This document shows, one piece after another, positions 15,834-23,548 of a stretch of DNA of 31,070 bases; position 1 is the stretch's first letter; each line of letters starts with the position of its first letter. Source of the DNA: Ruminococcaceae bacterium UBA1425. GTDB lineage: Bacteria; Bacillota; Clostridia; Oscillospirales; Acutalibacteraceae. Where the stretch lies: the NCBI GenBank assembly GCA_002329365.1, contig DCUB01000016.1, forward strand, positions 1-31,070, read 5' to 3'. Position numbers and translations under genes: made by a program. A model generated the notes under the pieces. The model was not told the DNA's origin, searched no databases, and saw nothing but the letters and a program-made list of their open reading frames with translations.

Positions 15834-17012
15834 TTATCTGTAAATGTACATAAGGAATCCCGCGGCGACAGCAGAGCCGATGACTCCCGCGACATTCGAA
15901 CCCATGGCGTGCATAAGAAGGAAGTTTGACGGGTTCGCCTTTTGACCTTCAACCTGCGAAACGCGGGCAGCCATAGGCACCGCCGAAACTCCCGCCGAAC
16001 CGATTAACGGATTGATTTTTCCGTGTGAAAGCTTACACATCAGCTTGCCGAACAGCACTCCTCCGGCGGTAGAGAGGGCAAAGGCAAAAAGACCGAGGAA
16101 AATAATTTTGATTGTGTCAAGCGAAAGAAAGCGGTTATAAACAGCCGTGGCGCCTATGGAAATGCTGAGGAAAATAGTAACTATGTTCATAAGCGCGTTT
16201 TGTGCCGTGTCGGACAGCCTGTCGGTAACGCCGCATTCGCGTAAAAGGTTGCCGAGCATAAGGCACCCTATAAGCGGCGCGACGGTTGGCAGAATCAATA
16301 CGGTAAAAATCGTAACGGCAACAGGGAAAACAACCTTTTCCGTCTTTGAAACCTCGCGAAGCTGCTCCATTTTTATTTCGCGTTCCTTTTTTGTTGTCAA
16401 GGCACGCATTATGGGCGGCTGAATAAGTGGAATGAGAGCCATATATGAATATGCCGCAATAGCAATAGGCCCGAGGTATTCGGGCGCCAGGGTCTTTGTT
16501 ACATAAATTGCGGTTGGGCCGTCCGCACCGCCTATTATGGCTATTGAGGCAGCTACATTTCCCGGAAAATTGAGGGCGATGGCGAGAATAAGCGCACAGT
16601 AAATACCGATCTGCGCCGCCGCGCCGAGCAGCAATGATTTCGGGTTTGACAGCATGGGCCCGAAATCTGTCATCGCGCCGACGCCGAGGAAAATAAGCGA
16701 CGGGTAAATGCCTGTTTTGACGCCTATATAAAGGAAGTCTATTAGTCCTCCGTCATGCAATACGTTGGCGTAGTTCACGTCCGCCGTCCAGAACTCCGGA
16801 TGATACAGCCCGGATATCGGCAGGTTTGTTAACAGCATTCCGAAAGCAATACCGACGAGCAGAAGCGGCTCGAACTTTTTTCTTATTCCGAGATAAAGAA
16901 GAAAGCAAGCTATAATTATCATTATTAGCTGGCGGAAATCGGCTAATCCCGCCAGACCGGAGCTTTCCCACAAACCCAGAACGGTATCGCGAATCATATG
17001 CAATAAAAGCAC
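15834..17012 (-). CDS. oadB: Sodium-translocating decarboxylase beta subunit
   Basis: This 392-residue integral membrane protein belongs to the OadB/GcdB/MmdB family, which couples decarboxylation of carboxybiotin to Na+ export across the membrane. The family landmark GGADGPTAIYVTKTLAP is present, containing the conserved Asp that binds Na+. So are the later GSAGVSAVPMAARVSQ and LLMHAMGSNVAGVIGSAVAAG segments. About nine helices are visible. The first codon used is GTG with AAGGA one base before it. An ATG five codons later (16997) is an alternative. It is the last gene of the operon that contains the biotin carrier, gamma subunit and carboxyltransferase genes, and it follows the carrier by four bases. 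Substrate is set by the alpha subunit. Confidence 0.9.
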   Translation of the reverse strand: MLLLHMIRDTVLGLWESSGLAGLADFRQLIMIIIACFLLYLGIRKKFEPLLLVGIAFGMLLTNLPISGLYHPEFWTADVNYANVLHDGGLIDFLYIGVKTGIYPSLIFLGVGAMTDFGPMLSNPKSLLLGAAAQIGIYCALILAIALNFPGNVAASIAIIGGADGPTAIYVTKTLAPEYLGPIAIAAYSYMALIPLIQPPIMRALTTKKEREIKMEQLREVSKTEKVVFPVAVTIFTVLILPTVAPLIGCLMLGNLLRECGVTDRLSDTAQNALMNIVTIFLSISIGATAVYNRFLSLDTIKIIFLGLFAFALSTAGGVLFGKLMCKLSHGKINPLIGSAGVSAVPMAARVSQVEGQKANPSNFLLMHAMGSNVAGVIGSAVAAGFLMYIYR

Positions 17013-17016
17013 TTCC

Positions 17017-17436
17017 TTAAGCGATTGTTAATAGAACGGCGCCTGTTGATACAGATTGACCGCTTACCGCCGAAACACTTGTAACGGTGCCGTCTGAAGG
17101 CGCCAATATTTCGTTCTCCATCTTCATGGACTCTATCGTAACAAGCAACTGTCCTCTCTTAACGTTTTGACCCTGTGATACGTTGACCGAGGTTATTGTA
17201 CCCGGAAGCGGCGACGTTACGGCGTTACCTGCGCCCGTCTGAACAGGGGCAGGCGGCGTTTCGGACGGCGCGGGTTGAACAGACGCCGACGTTGCTTCGG
17301 CCGGCGCGGGCTGAACAGGGGCGGAGGAAACAGCCTTTTGTGGCGCTTTTGCTTCGTATTCGTCAAGGAGAATGGCGTTGCCCTTTTCAACCTCAACCTC
17401 ATATGTTTTTCCGTGCAAGGTTACCTTGTATTTCAT
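17017..17436 (-). CDS. Biotin carrier protein of the decarboxylase complex
   Basis: This 139-residue protein has a short folded N-terminus (KYKVTLHGKTYEVEVEKG), then a flexible Pro/Ala/Val linker (about residues 35-70, PVQPAP-like repeats), then a biotinyl domain. The attachment site is ESMKM with Lys105, in a VTIESMKMENEILAPSDGTV context. It would carry CO2 between the alpha subunit and the OadB beta subunit. The linker makes the arm mobile, as in other sodium-pump carriers. It lies four bases downstream of the gamma-subunit gene and four bases before oadB. AGAGGT lies eight bases before the ATG. Confidence 0.93.
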   Translation of the reverse strand: MKYKVTLHGKTYEVEVEKGNAILLDEYEAKAPQKAVSSAPVQPAPAEATSASVQPAPSETPPAPVQTGAGNAVTSPLPGTITSVNVSQGQNVKRGQLLVTIESMKMENEILAPSDGTVTSVSAVSGQSVSTGAVLLTIA

Positions 17437-17440
17437 ATTA

Positions 17441-17779
17441 TTATACCTCTGTTTGTTTAATCGAAATAAATCTCAGCTCGTTAAGCGGCGTTTTAAGCTC
17501 GTCGGCAACAATGGCCATTATCATTGCCGCGTCCTTGTCGGGAACATTATATAGCTTTACATCGCCGCAGGAGCCCGGAGCAATTTTAGACTTTTCCTCT
17601 GCCGTCGAAAGCTTTTCCTCCGCAGCGCCAGGCTTTATTGTCTGCTTTTTATTAGTTGTAGCTTTATAACTCCGAGTTATAAGCTTTATAAAATACATCA
17701 GCAAGGCAAGCACAAAAAAGACAACAAGCATTCCGAGCACGGAGAGAACAAGCGTTTCGGGTATCGTATATTCGGTCAT
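17441..17779 (-). CDS. oadG: OadG-like gamma subunit of the decarboxylase complex
   Basis: This 112-residue protein has one membrane helix at about residues 9-32 (VLSVLGMLVVFFVLALLMYFIKL), a short basic stretch and a soluble C-terminal domain (VPDKDAAMIMAIVADELKTPLNELRFI). That layout is the OadG/MmdD gamma-delta subunit, which holds the alpha subunit and carrier to the beta subunit. It is in the expected place, between the alpha subunit and biotin carrier genes, and an AAGGAG site is nine bases before the ATG. The assignment depends on layout and context more than on a strong motif. Confidence 0.75.
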   Translation of the reverse strand: MTEYTIPETLVLSVLGMLVVFFVLALLMYFIKLITRSYKATTNKKQTIKPGAAEEKLSTAEEKSKIAPGSCGDVKLYNVPDKDAAMIMAIVADELKTPLNELRFISIKQTEV

Positions 17780-17795
17780 GGCTTTTGTCTCCTTA

Positions 17796-19175
17796 TCAGT
17801 CTATGCGCTCAATAGTGTAGGTTGTGATGTTTTCTTCCCTTTCGAGGCGTTTTTCAAAGAATTTTTCGGCGACTGTCGGAAAAGCGATGTATGAAAGAAC
17901 GTCCTCGTCGCTTCTTGCCTTGCCGCCAAGCTCCGCCTTTGTTTTGTCAAACAGCGGAGGCAGCATTTCGGCAAACCTGCCCTCCAAGGGCTTTTCGTCG
18001 CCGAGAATCTTTTTTCTTACTTCTTCGTTGATTTTGCCCGGCGCCGTGCCGTATTCGCCCCTTAAGTATGATTTTATTTCGTTTCCCACATTTTTATACC
18101 TTTCGCCCGAGAGGACATTCTGAACAGCCTGGACGCCTACCATCTGGCTCATGGGCGTTACAAGCGGAGGATAGCCGAGGTCCTCCCTGACCTTAGGCGT
18201 TTCCTCAAGCACGTCCGCGAATTTGTCCATGGCGTTCTGCATTTTTAGCTGGGATATAAGGTTTGAAAGCATTCCTCCGGGAATCTGGTAATTCAGGCAG
18301 TCGGAATCTGTTGTAAGAACAACCGGGTCAAGAAGCCCGCTTTTGAAATACTCGTTGCGCAGAGGAAGAAAATGGTCGTTTACTCTTTTTACCGCATTGA
18401 TGTTAAGGTCGGTTTCAAAGCCCAGTTCGCCGAGGGCGTAATAAAGCGTTTCCGTAGCGGGTTGTGATGTTCCGCCGGAGAAGCACGAAACCGCCGTGTC
18501 GATTATGTCGGCGCCCGCTTCGGCTGCCTTAAGACATGTCATGTACGCAAGCCCCGCCGTGCAATGGGTGTGAACAATTACGGGCAGCTTTACGCTTTCC
18601 TTTATTGCCTTAACAAGGTCATATGCCTGCTTCGGCGACATTATGCCCGCCATATCCTTTATGCAGATTGAGCCGGCTCCCATGCTCTCAAGTTCTCTGA
18701 CTGTTTTTACATAGTTTTCAAGGGAATGGACGGGGCTTACCGAAAACGAAATAGCGGCGGACGCCAGCGCCCCGCATTTCACCGTTTCCTCCAGCGCTAC
18801 CCTTATGTTCCGTGTGTCGTTCAGCGCGTCGAATATCCTTATTATGTCTATGCCGTTGCCGACTGACCTTTGTACGAATTTGCGCACAACGTCGTCGGGA
18901 TAATGCTTGTAGCCGAGAAGATTCTGGCCGCGCAGAAGCATCTGCAGCTTTGCGTCCGGCATCTTTTCTCTCATTTTGCGAAGACGCACCCACGGGTCCT
19001 CGTCAAGAAAACGAAGGCAACTGTCGAACGTTGCTCCACCCCAGCACTCTACGGAATAATATCCCGCCTTGTTGATTTCGCTAAGAACCGGCTCGAGCTC
19101 CTCAAGCCTCATTCTTGTTGCAACAAGCGACTGATTCGCGTCCCTTAACACCGTTTCGGTAAAATTGATTCTCAT
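17796..19175 (-). CDS. oadA: Oxaloacetate decarboxylase alpha / pyruvate carboxylase B subunit
   Basis: This 459-residue enzyme is an HMGL-like TIM barrel followed by a PYC/OADA conserved domain, without a biotin domain, which is on a separate protein here. The start of the barrel is ETVLRDANQSLVATRMR (metal Asp in RDANQS). HTHCTAGLAYMTCLKAAEAGADIIDTAVSCFSGGTSQP contains the metal His pair, and RGQNLLGYKHYPDD is typical. It would transfer carboxyl between oxaloacetate or pyruvate and biotin. The start is the third in-frame candidate, an ATG with GGAG eight bases before; GTG codons upstream lack spacing. It follows argD by 25 bases. Whether it runs as decarboxylase (Na+ export) or carboxylase is not visible from the sequence. 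Confidence 0.92.
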   Translation of the reverse strand: MRINFTETVLRDANQSLVATRMRLEELEPVLSEINKAGYYSVECWGGATFDSCLRFLDEDPWVRLRKMREKMPDAKLQMLLRGQNLLGYKHYPDDVVRKFVQRSVGNGIDIIRIFDALNDTRNIRVALEETVKCGALASAAISFSVSPVHSLENYVKTVRELESMGAGSICIKDMAGIMSPKQAYDLVKAIKESVKLPVIVHTHCTAGLAYMTCLKAAEAGADIIDTAVSCFSGGTSQPATETLYYALGELGFETDLNINAVKRVNDHFLPLRNEYFKSGLLDPVVLTTDSDCLNYQIPGGMLSNLISQLKMQNAMDKFADVLEETPKVREDLGYPPLVTPMSQMVGVQAVQNVLSGERYKNVGNEIKSYLRGEYGTAPGKINEEVRKKILGDEKPLEGRFAEMLPPLFDKTKAELGGKARSDEDVLSYIAFPTVAEKFFEKRLEREENITTYTIERID

Positions 19176-19200
19176 CACACACACTCCGTTATGTCTTTAT

Positions 19201-20370
19201 TCAGCCCGCCAATACTTCCGACAGAATCCCGACGGCCTTTTCGAGCGCGTCAAACGGAACATTAAGCGCGGGCAAAAGCCTTACCTTGTTCTTTGCGGTC
19301 AGGCAGACCACTCCCCTTTTAATGCACTCCTCCGCTACTTCTTTTGCGGGACGTTCGGGTTCTATGCCGAGCATAAGCCCCAACCCGCTTACACTCACAA
19401 CGCCCTTTGCACCGCTTAAAGTATTGATAATGTATTCGCTTCTTTTCCTGACTCCGCGAAGAAGCTCGTCGTCGATTCTTTTAATTACGCTTAATGCGCC
19501 GGCAGCGCAGACGGGATTGCCGCCGAAGGTTGAACCGTGGCTGCTCTTTGTGAAGGTGCTTTTGACCTTTTCGCCGAGCATAACGCAGCCGACAGGCAGC
19601 CCGCCGCCGAAGCCCTTTGCCGTCGTTACAATGTCGGGCGTGATTCCGTAATTCATATAACAATAAAGCTCGCCTGTTCTGCCGTTGCCTGTCTGAACCT
19701 CGTCTATGATGAGCAAAAGCCCGTTGTCCTCGCAAAGAGCGGCAACATCCATAACAAACTGCCTGTCGAGCGCGACTACTCCGCCCTCGCCCTGAACAAG
19801 CTCCATCATAACGGCGCAGCAGTCGTTTTCGTCAATCAGCTTTTTTACGCTTTCTGTGTCGTTCGGCCCGGCATATACAAAGCCCCCGGTAAAGGGTGTA
19901 AAGTCTTTATGAAAAACGTCCTGCCCCGTAGCCGAAAGCGTTGTGACAGTTCTTCCGTGAAAGCTGTTTTTAAGCGTGATTATAGTATTGTGTCCCGTTT
20001 CGCCGTTATGCCTGTCGGTTGAATACTTGCGAGCAGCCTTAATAGCCGCCTCGTTTGCCTCCGCGCCGGAATTGCCGAAAAACACCTTTTTCATGCCCGT
20101 GCGCTCGCAAAGCTCCTTTGCAAGCAGCGCCTGCGGCTCTGTATAGTACAGATTCGACGCGTGCTGGAGCTTTGAAAGCTGCCGCGTTACGGCATTTACC
20201 CACACGTCGTCGGCAGCGCCGAAAATATTTACGGCTATTCCCGAGCCGAGGTCGATATATTCCCTGCCCTGTTCGTCGTACAGGTACGAGCCCTTTCCCT
20301 CAACAAAAAGCACGTCCGCCCGGGAGTAAGTGTCGGCTATATATTCCCTGTCAAGTTCTTTAATATCCAT
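19201..20370 (-). CDS. argD: Acetylornithine aminotransferase
   Basis: This 389-residue class-III PLP aminotransferase converts N-acetylglutamate semialdehyde to N-acetylornithine in arginine synthesis. Seen are FGNSGAEANEAAIKAAR, NSFHGRT, IIDEVQTGNGRTG (PLP-binding Asp), and the Schiff-base lysine in TTAKGFGGGLPVG (K252). A start upstream in the same frame would add 37 low-complexity His/Arg-rich residues that are really antisense or argB sequence, so the ATG at 20370, eight bases after the argB stop, is used. It is the fourth gene of the argCJBD order, and the next gene downstream is the carboxyltransferase. Confidence 0.95.
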   Translation of the reverse strand: MDIKELDREYIADTYSRADVLFVEGKGSYLYDEQGREYIDLGSGIAVNIFGAADDVWVNAVTRQLSKLQHASNLYYTEPQALLAKELCERTGMKKVFFGNSGAEANEAAIKAARKYSTDRHNGETGHNTIITLKNSFHGRTVTTLSATGQDVFHKDFTPFTGGFVYAGPNDTESVKKLIDENDCCAVMMELVQGEGGVVALDRQFVMDVAALCEDNGLLLIIDEVQTGNGRTGELYCYMNYGITPDIVTTAKGFGGGLPVGCVMLGEKVKSTFTKSSHGSTFGGNPVCAAGALSVIKRIDDELLRGVRKRSEYIINTLSGAKGVVSVSGLGLMLGIEPERPAKEVAEECIKRGVVCLTAKNKVRLLPALNVPFDALEKAVGILSEVLAG

Positions 20371-20378
20371 ATATATCC

Positions 20379-21233
20379 CTACTTTACAAACATTGTTCCC
20401 ATTCCCTCGTCGGTGAGTATCTCTATGATGATGGAATGGGGTACGCGCCCGTCGATGATGAAAACCTTTTTTACGCCGCATTCAATTGCTTCGACGCAGC
20501 ACTGAACCTTCGGTATCATTCCGCCGCTTATAACGCCGCCGCTTATCAGAGCGTCTATTTCCGATATTCTGACTGTGGAAATAAGCGTCGACGGGTCGTT
20601 TACGTCGCGCAGCACACCGGCTATATCGGTCATGTTTATCATTGTTTCGGCGCCTATTGCTCCCGCGATTCTGGAGGCTGCCGTGTCGGCGTTGATGTTG
20701 TAGGTGTTGCCGTCTTTGTCGCAGCCGACGGTTGAGATAACGGGGATATATCCTTTGTCGAGAACGTCCCATATGGGCGCGGGGTTGATATTGACGATGT
20801 CACCCACAAATCCGAGCGCTTCGTCGCGCTTTTTTGCAGTTATCATCTGACCGTCGATGCCGCTTAAGCCGATTGCCCTGCCGCCTACGCTGCCTATGTT
20901 GTTTACAAGCGTTTTGTTCACCTTTCCGGCAAGCACCATCTGAACATATTCCGCCGTTTCGGCATCGGTGACGCGAAGACCGTTTACAAACTCGCTTTGC
21001 TTGCCGACTTTATTAAGTATATTGGAAATCTCGGGCCCGCCGCCGTGTATAAGCACAACCTTTATTCCTATAAGCGAAAGCAGAACTATGTCGCCCATAA
21101 CCGATTTTTTCATTTCGTCGTTGAGCATGGCGTTTCCGCCGTATTTTATGACGACGATTTTATCGGTGTAGCTTTTGATGTTCGGCAGAGCCTGTATAAG
21201 TACCTCTGCCCTTTGCCCGTTCGTAAAGTCCAT
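20379..21233 (-). CDS. argB: Acetylglutamate kinase
   Basis: This 284-residue kinase phosphorylates N-acetylglutamate, the second step of the acetylated arginine pathway. Residues 25-35 contain the KYGGNAM phosphate loop (K30), and IHGGGPEIS and GVISGGMIPKV follow. The N-terminal helix with AEVLIQALPNIKSY is the arginine-sensitive type of kinase, in which this helix forms the arginine-binding hexamer contact. Feedback inhibition by arginine is therefore likely. Its stop is eight bases upstream of the argD start and its ATG (RBS GGAGA, eight bases away) is 14 bases after the argJ stop. No defects seen. Confidence 0.96.
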   Translation of the reverse strand: MDFTNGQRAEVLIQALPNIKSYTDKIVVIKYGGNAMLNDEMKKSVMGDIVLLSLIGIKVVLIHGGGPEISNILNKVGKQSEFVNGLRVTDAETAEYVQMVLAGKVNKTLVNNIGSVGGRAIGLSGIDGQMITAKKRDEALGFVGDIVNINPAPIWDVLDKGYIPVISTVGCDKDGNTYNINADTAASRIAGAIGAETMINMTDIAGVLRDVNDPSTLISTVRISEIDALISGGVISGGMIPKVQCCVEAIECGVKKVFIIDGRVPHSIIIEILTDEGMGTMFVK

Positions 21234-21247
21234 AATTATTTCTCCGA

Positions 21248-22459
21248 TCAGGTACGGTAATCACCGTTGATTTTTACATAATCGTATGTGAGGTCGCAGC
21301 CCCACGCCGTAGCCTTTGCGTCGCCCGACTTCAGGTCGATGATAATCTGAATTTCGTCGCGCAGAAGTATCTCCTTCGCGTATTCCTCGCTGAATTCCAC
21401 GCCCTTGCCGTTTTTGCATACGAGAATTTCGCCGACGACCGACTTAAAGGAAATGTCGATTTTGTCAATATCCACTAAAGCGCCGCTGTATCCGATTGCA
21501 CACAAAACCCTTCCCCAGTTCGCGTCGGCGCCGAACATGGCTGCCTTGAACAGGTTTGAGCAGATAACGGACTTTGCTGCCTTGCGCGCCGTTTCGGCGT
21601 CGGCGGCACCGCTTACGATGCATTCAAGAAGCTTTGACGCGCCCTCGCCGTCCTTTGCAATCATTCTGCAAAGGTATGAGGTGATATGGTTAAGCGCGTT
21701 GCGGAATATATCAAATTCTTCACCCTCGGAGCTAATCTCATCGTTTCCCGCCATTCCGTTCGCGAGAATTGTGACCATATCGTTTGTGGATGTGTCGCCA
21801 TCAACGCTTATCATATTGAACGTGTCCGGAATGTCCGCCGAAAGCGCCTTTTGAAGCATTTCGGTGCTTATATTTACGTCTGACGTTATGAACACCAGCA
21901 TTGTCGCCATGTTGGGATTAATCATGCCGGAACCCTTTGCAATTCCGCCCATGCGGCATTTTTTTCCGCCGATATCAAACGACACGGCAACCTCCTTAAG
22001 AACCGTATCGGTCGTCATTATGGCGTGAGCGGCATCCTTGCTGTTGTCGCTTAATTTTTCTGTAAGCTGCGGCATGGCGTTGGCGATAGGCTCAATATTC
22101 AAGGGTTGTCCTATTATTCCTGTGGACGCGACTATTACATCGCCGCTGTCTATTCCGGTGTGCCTGTTCACAAGATTACACATTTCAAGGGCAATCTGCT
22201 CGCCGTTTTCGTTGCAGGTATTTGCTATTCCGCTGTTGCATATGACAGCCTGCGCCATGCCGTCGGAAAGATTCCGCTTTGTTACAACAAGAGGCGCGCC
22301 TTTGACAAGATTTGTAGTATACACCGCCGCGGCGTTTGCCCTAACCTCGCTTACTATGAGAGCCAGGTCTTTTTTTGTTTTGTTTTTCCTTATTCCGCAG
22401 TGAATGCCCGACGCCGTGAAGCCCTTTGCAGCGCAAATACCGCCGTTTATATAATTCAT
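21248..22459 (-). CDS. argJ: Ornithine acetyltransferase / N-acetylglutamate synthase
   Basis: This 403-residue enzyme recycles the acetyl group from acetylornithine to glutamate. It is made as a precursor that cuts itself into alpha and beta chains. The cleavage signature is present, KGSGMINPNMATMLVF, with the cut expected before Thr186, which becomes the nucleophile. The N-terminal INGGICAAKGF and C-terminal ATAWGCDLTYDYVKINGDYRT ends are complete, so it should be active. Whether it also acylates glutamate from acetyl-CoA (bifunctional) cannot be told from the sequence. AAAGGA eight bases before the ATG supports the start. It sits 17 bases downstream of argC and 14 upstream of argB. Confidence 0.96.
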   Translation of the reverse strand: MNYINGGICAAKGFTASGIHCGIRKNKTKKDLALIVSEVRANAAAVYTTNLVKGAPLVVTKRNLSDGMAQAVICNSGIANTCNENGEQIALEMCNLVNRHTGIDSGDVIVASTGIIGQPLNIEPIANAMPQLTEKLSDNSKDAAHAIMTTDTVLKEVAVSFDIGGKKCRMGGIAKGSGMINPNMATMLVFITSDVNISTEMLQKALSADIPDTFNMISVDGDTSTNDMVTILANGMAGNDEISSEGEEFDIFRNALNHITSYLCRMIAKDGEGASKLLECIVSGAADAETARKAAKSVICSNLFKAAMFGADANWGRVLCAIGYSGALVDIDKIDISFKSVVGEILVCKNGKGVEFSEEYAKEILLRDEIQIIIDLKSGDAKATAWGCDLTYDYVKINGDYRT

Positions 22460-22476
22460 AATAAAAATCCTTTCGA

Positions 22477-23409
22477 TTATAATTCAAGTCCTTCGGTTTC
22501 GTCTAAACCGAGCATGAGATTCATGCACTGGACTGCCGCGCCCGAGGCGCCCTTGCCGAGATTGTCAAAGCTTGATACGAGAAGTACCCTGTCAGAGTTG
22601 CCGTAAACGGTGATTTCCATTGTATCCTTGCCGGATAGGCGGTTTGCGTACTCGGTTCGGTTATCTTCTATGTATCCGTTAGACTTTACAAGCTTTGAGC
22701 CGCCGTAATACGTTTCATATATTTCCACGATGTCCTTAGGCGTTGTTCCCGACGCCAGCATCGAGGTAAAAACAGGAACGGTTACTTCCATTCCGCTGTA
22801 ATAGTTCGAAACTACAGGGCAGAATACGGGATAATTCTTAATGCCCGTTATTGCCTTCATCTCTTTTAAATGCTTGTGCTGCTGAGCCGTGGCGTATTGA
22901 CCGGGACTGTCAAGAAGCACGTTTTCGCCGGACTCATACTGCACAATCATTTTGTTTCCGCCGCCGCTGTAGCCTGTTACGGAAAAGCAAGTGAGCGGAT
23001 AATCGGCCGGCAAAACGCCCTCACTTACAAGAGGATATACGAGCGAGACAAATCCGCCGGCGTGGCAGCCGGGAACGGCTGTCCTCTTTCCCTCGGTTAT
23101 TCTTCGTCGGTGCTCTTTTGAAAGCTCGGGGAAGCCGTAGCTCCAGCCGCTCTCGGTCCTGTGCGCCGTCGACGCGTCTATAATCTTCACGCTGTCGTTA
23201 TTAACAAGCGAAACGGACTCCCTTGCGGCGTCGTCGGGAAGGCAGAGAATAGTGACGTCCGATATATTTATCAGCCTTGCGCGCTCGGCGGGGTCTTTTC
23301 TTAACGCGCTGTCGATGGTTATAAGCTCAATATCCTTCCGCCGCGAAAGCCTGTCTGTAATTCTCAGCCCCGTGGTGCCGTCTTTGCCGTCGACAAATAC
23401 TTTGTACAA
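22477..23409 (-). CDS. argC: N-acetyl-gamma-glutamyl-phosphate reductase, type 2
   Basis: This 310-residue enzyme is the short (type 2) form of ArgC. It has an NAD(P)-binding start FVDGKDGTTGL, the active-site cysteine in VPGCHAGGF (Cys115), and STAHRTESGWSYGFPEL. It reduces acetylglutamyl phosphate to the semialdehyde. It is first in the argCJBD operon. Its initiation codon is TTG, with AAGGGG eight bases before it; no ATG occurs nearby in frame. The promoter at 23440-23468 and ArgR-like boxes lie just upstream, consistent with arginine repression. The short form is characteristic of a subset of bacteria with argC at the head of the operon. Confidence 0.94.
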   Translation of the reverse strand: MYKVFVDGKDGTTGLRITDRLSRRKDIELITIDSALRKDPAERARLINISDVTILCLPDDAARESVSLVNNDSVKIIDASTAHRTESGWSYGFPELSKEHRRRITEGKRTAVPGCHAGGFVSLVYPLVSEGVLPADYPLTCFSVTGYSGGGNKMIVQYESGENVLLDSPGQYATAQQHKHLKEMKAITGIKNYPVFCPVVSNYYSGMEVTVPVFTSMLASGTTPKDIVEIYETYYGGSKLVKSNGYIEDNRTEYANRLSGKDTMEITVYGNSDRVLLVSSFDNLGKGASGAAVQCMNLMLGLDETEGLEL

Positions 23410-23439
23410 ATTCTCGTCCCCTTAACAAATAATGTGACG

Positions 23440-23468
23440 ATTATATAATATTTGCCATGCAATGTCAA
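23440..23468 (-). promoter_or_regulatory. Consensus promoter of the arg operon
   Basis: On the minus strand a perfect TTGACA (23463-23468) and a perfect TATAAT (23440-23445) are exactly 17 bases apart. The -10 is about 30 bases from the TTG start of argC. This is the best sigma-A match in the window. It would drive argCJBD and probably the downstream decarboxylase genes, because no terminator is seen before 15800. Confidence 0.92.
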
Positions 23469-23474
23469 GCAATT

Positions 23475-23490
23475 ATGAATATTTATTCAT
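23475..23490 (-). promoter_or_regulatory. ArgR/AhrC-type ARG box, site 1
   Basis: ATGAATATTTATTCAT is a near-perfect palindrome with six-base arms, matching the ARG-box core TGAATNNNNATTCA. It lies six bases upstream of the -35 box of the argC promoter, a place where a bound ArgR hexamer would block or bend the promoter. ArgR binding is inferred from the match to known boxes. Confidence 0.78.
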
Positions 23491-23513
23491 TTTACAATCT
23501 TTGAATATAATTT

Positions 23514-23529
23514 ATGTATATTTATGCAT
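23514..23529 (-). promoter_or_regulatory. ARG-box-like site 2
   Basis: ATGTATATTTATGCAT is a second palindrome resembling site 1, with one mismatch in each arm relative to the ARG-box core. The centres of sites 1 and 2 are 39 bases apart, about four helical turns. A weaker half-site (TTGAATATAATTTATG, 23501-23516) lies between them. Paired boxes are usual for cooperative ArgR hexamers. Confidence 0.6.
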
Positions 23530-23548
23530 TATTGTTGAATAGCGGAAA

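Noticed and set aside
22106..22606. A 166-codon plus-strand open frame antisense to argJ and argC
   Set aside because: Lies fully opposite well-conserved argJ/argC coding sequence, has low-complexity sequence and no ribosome binding site.
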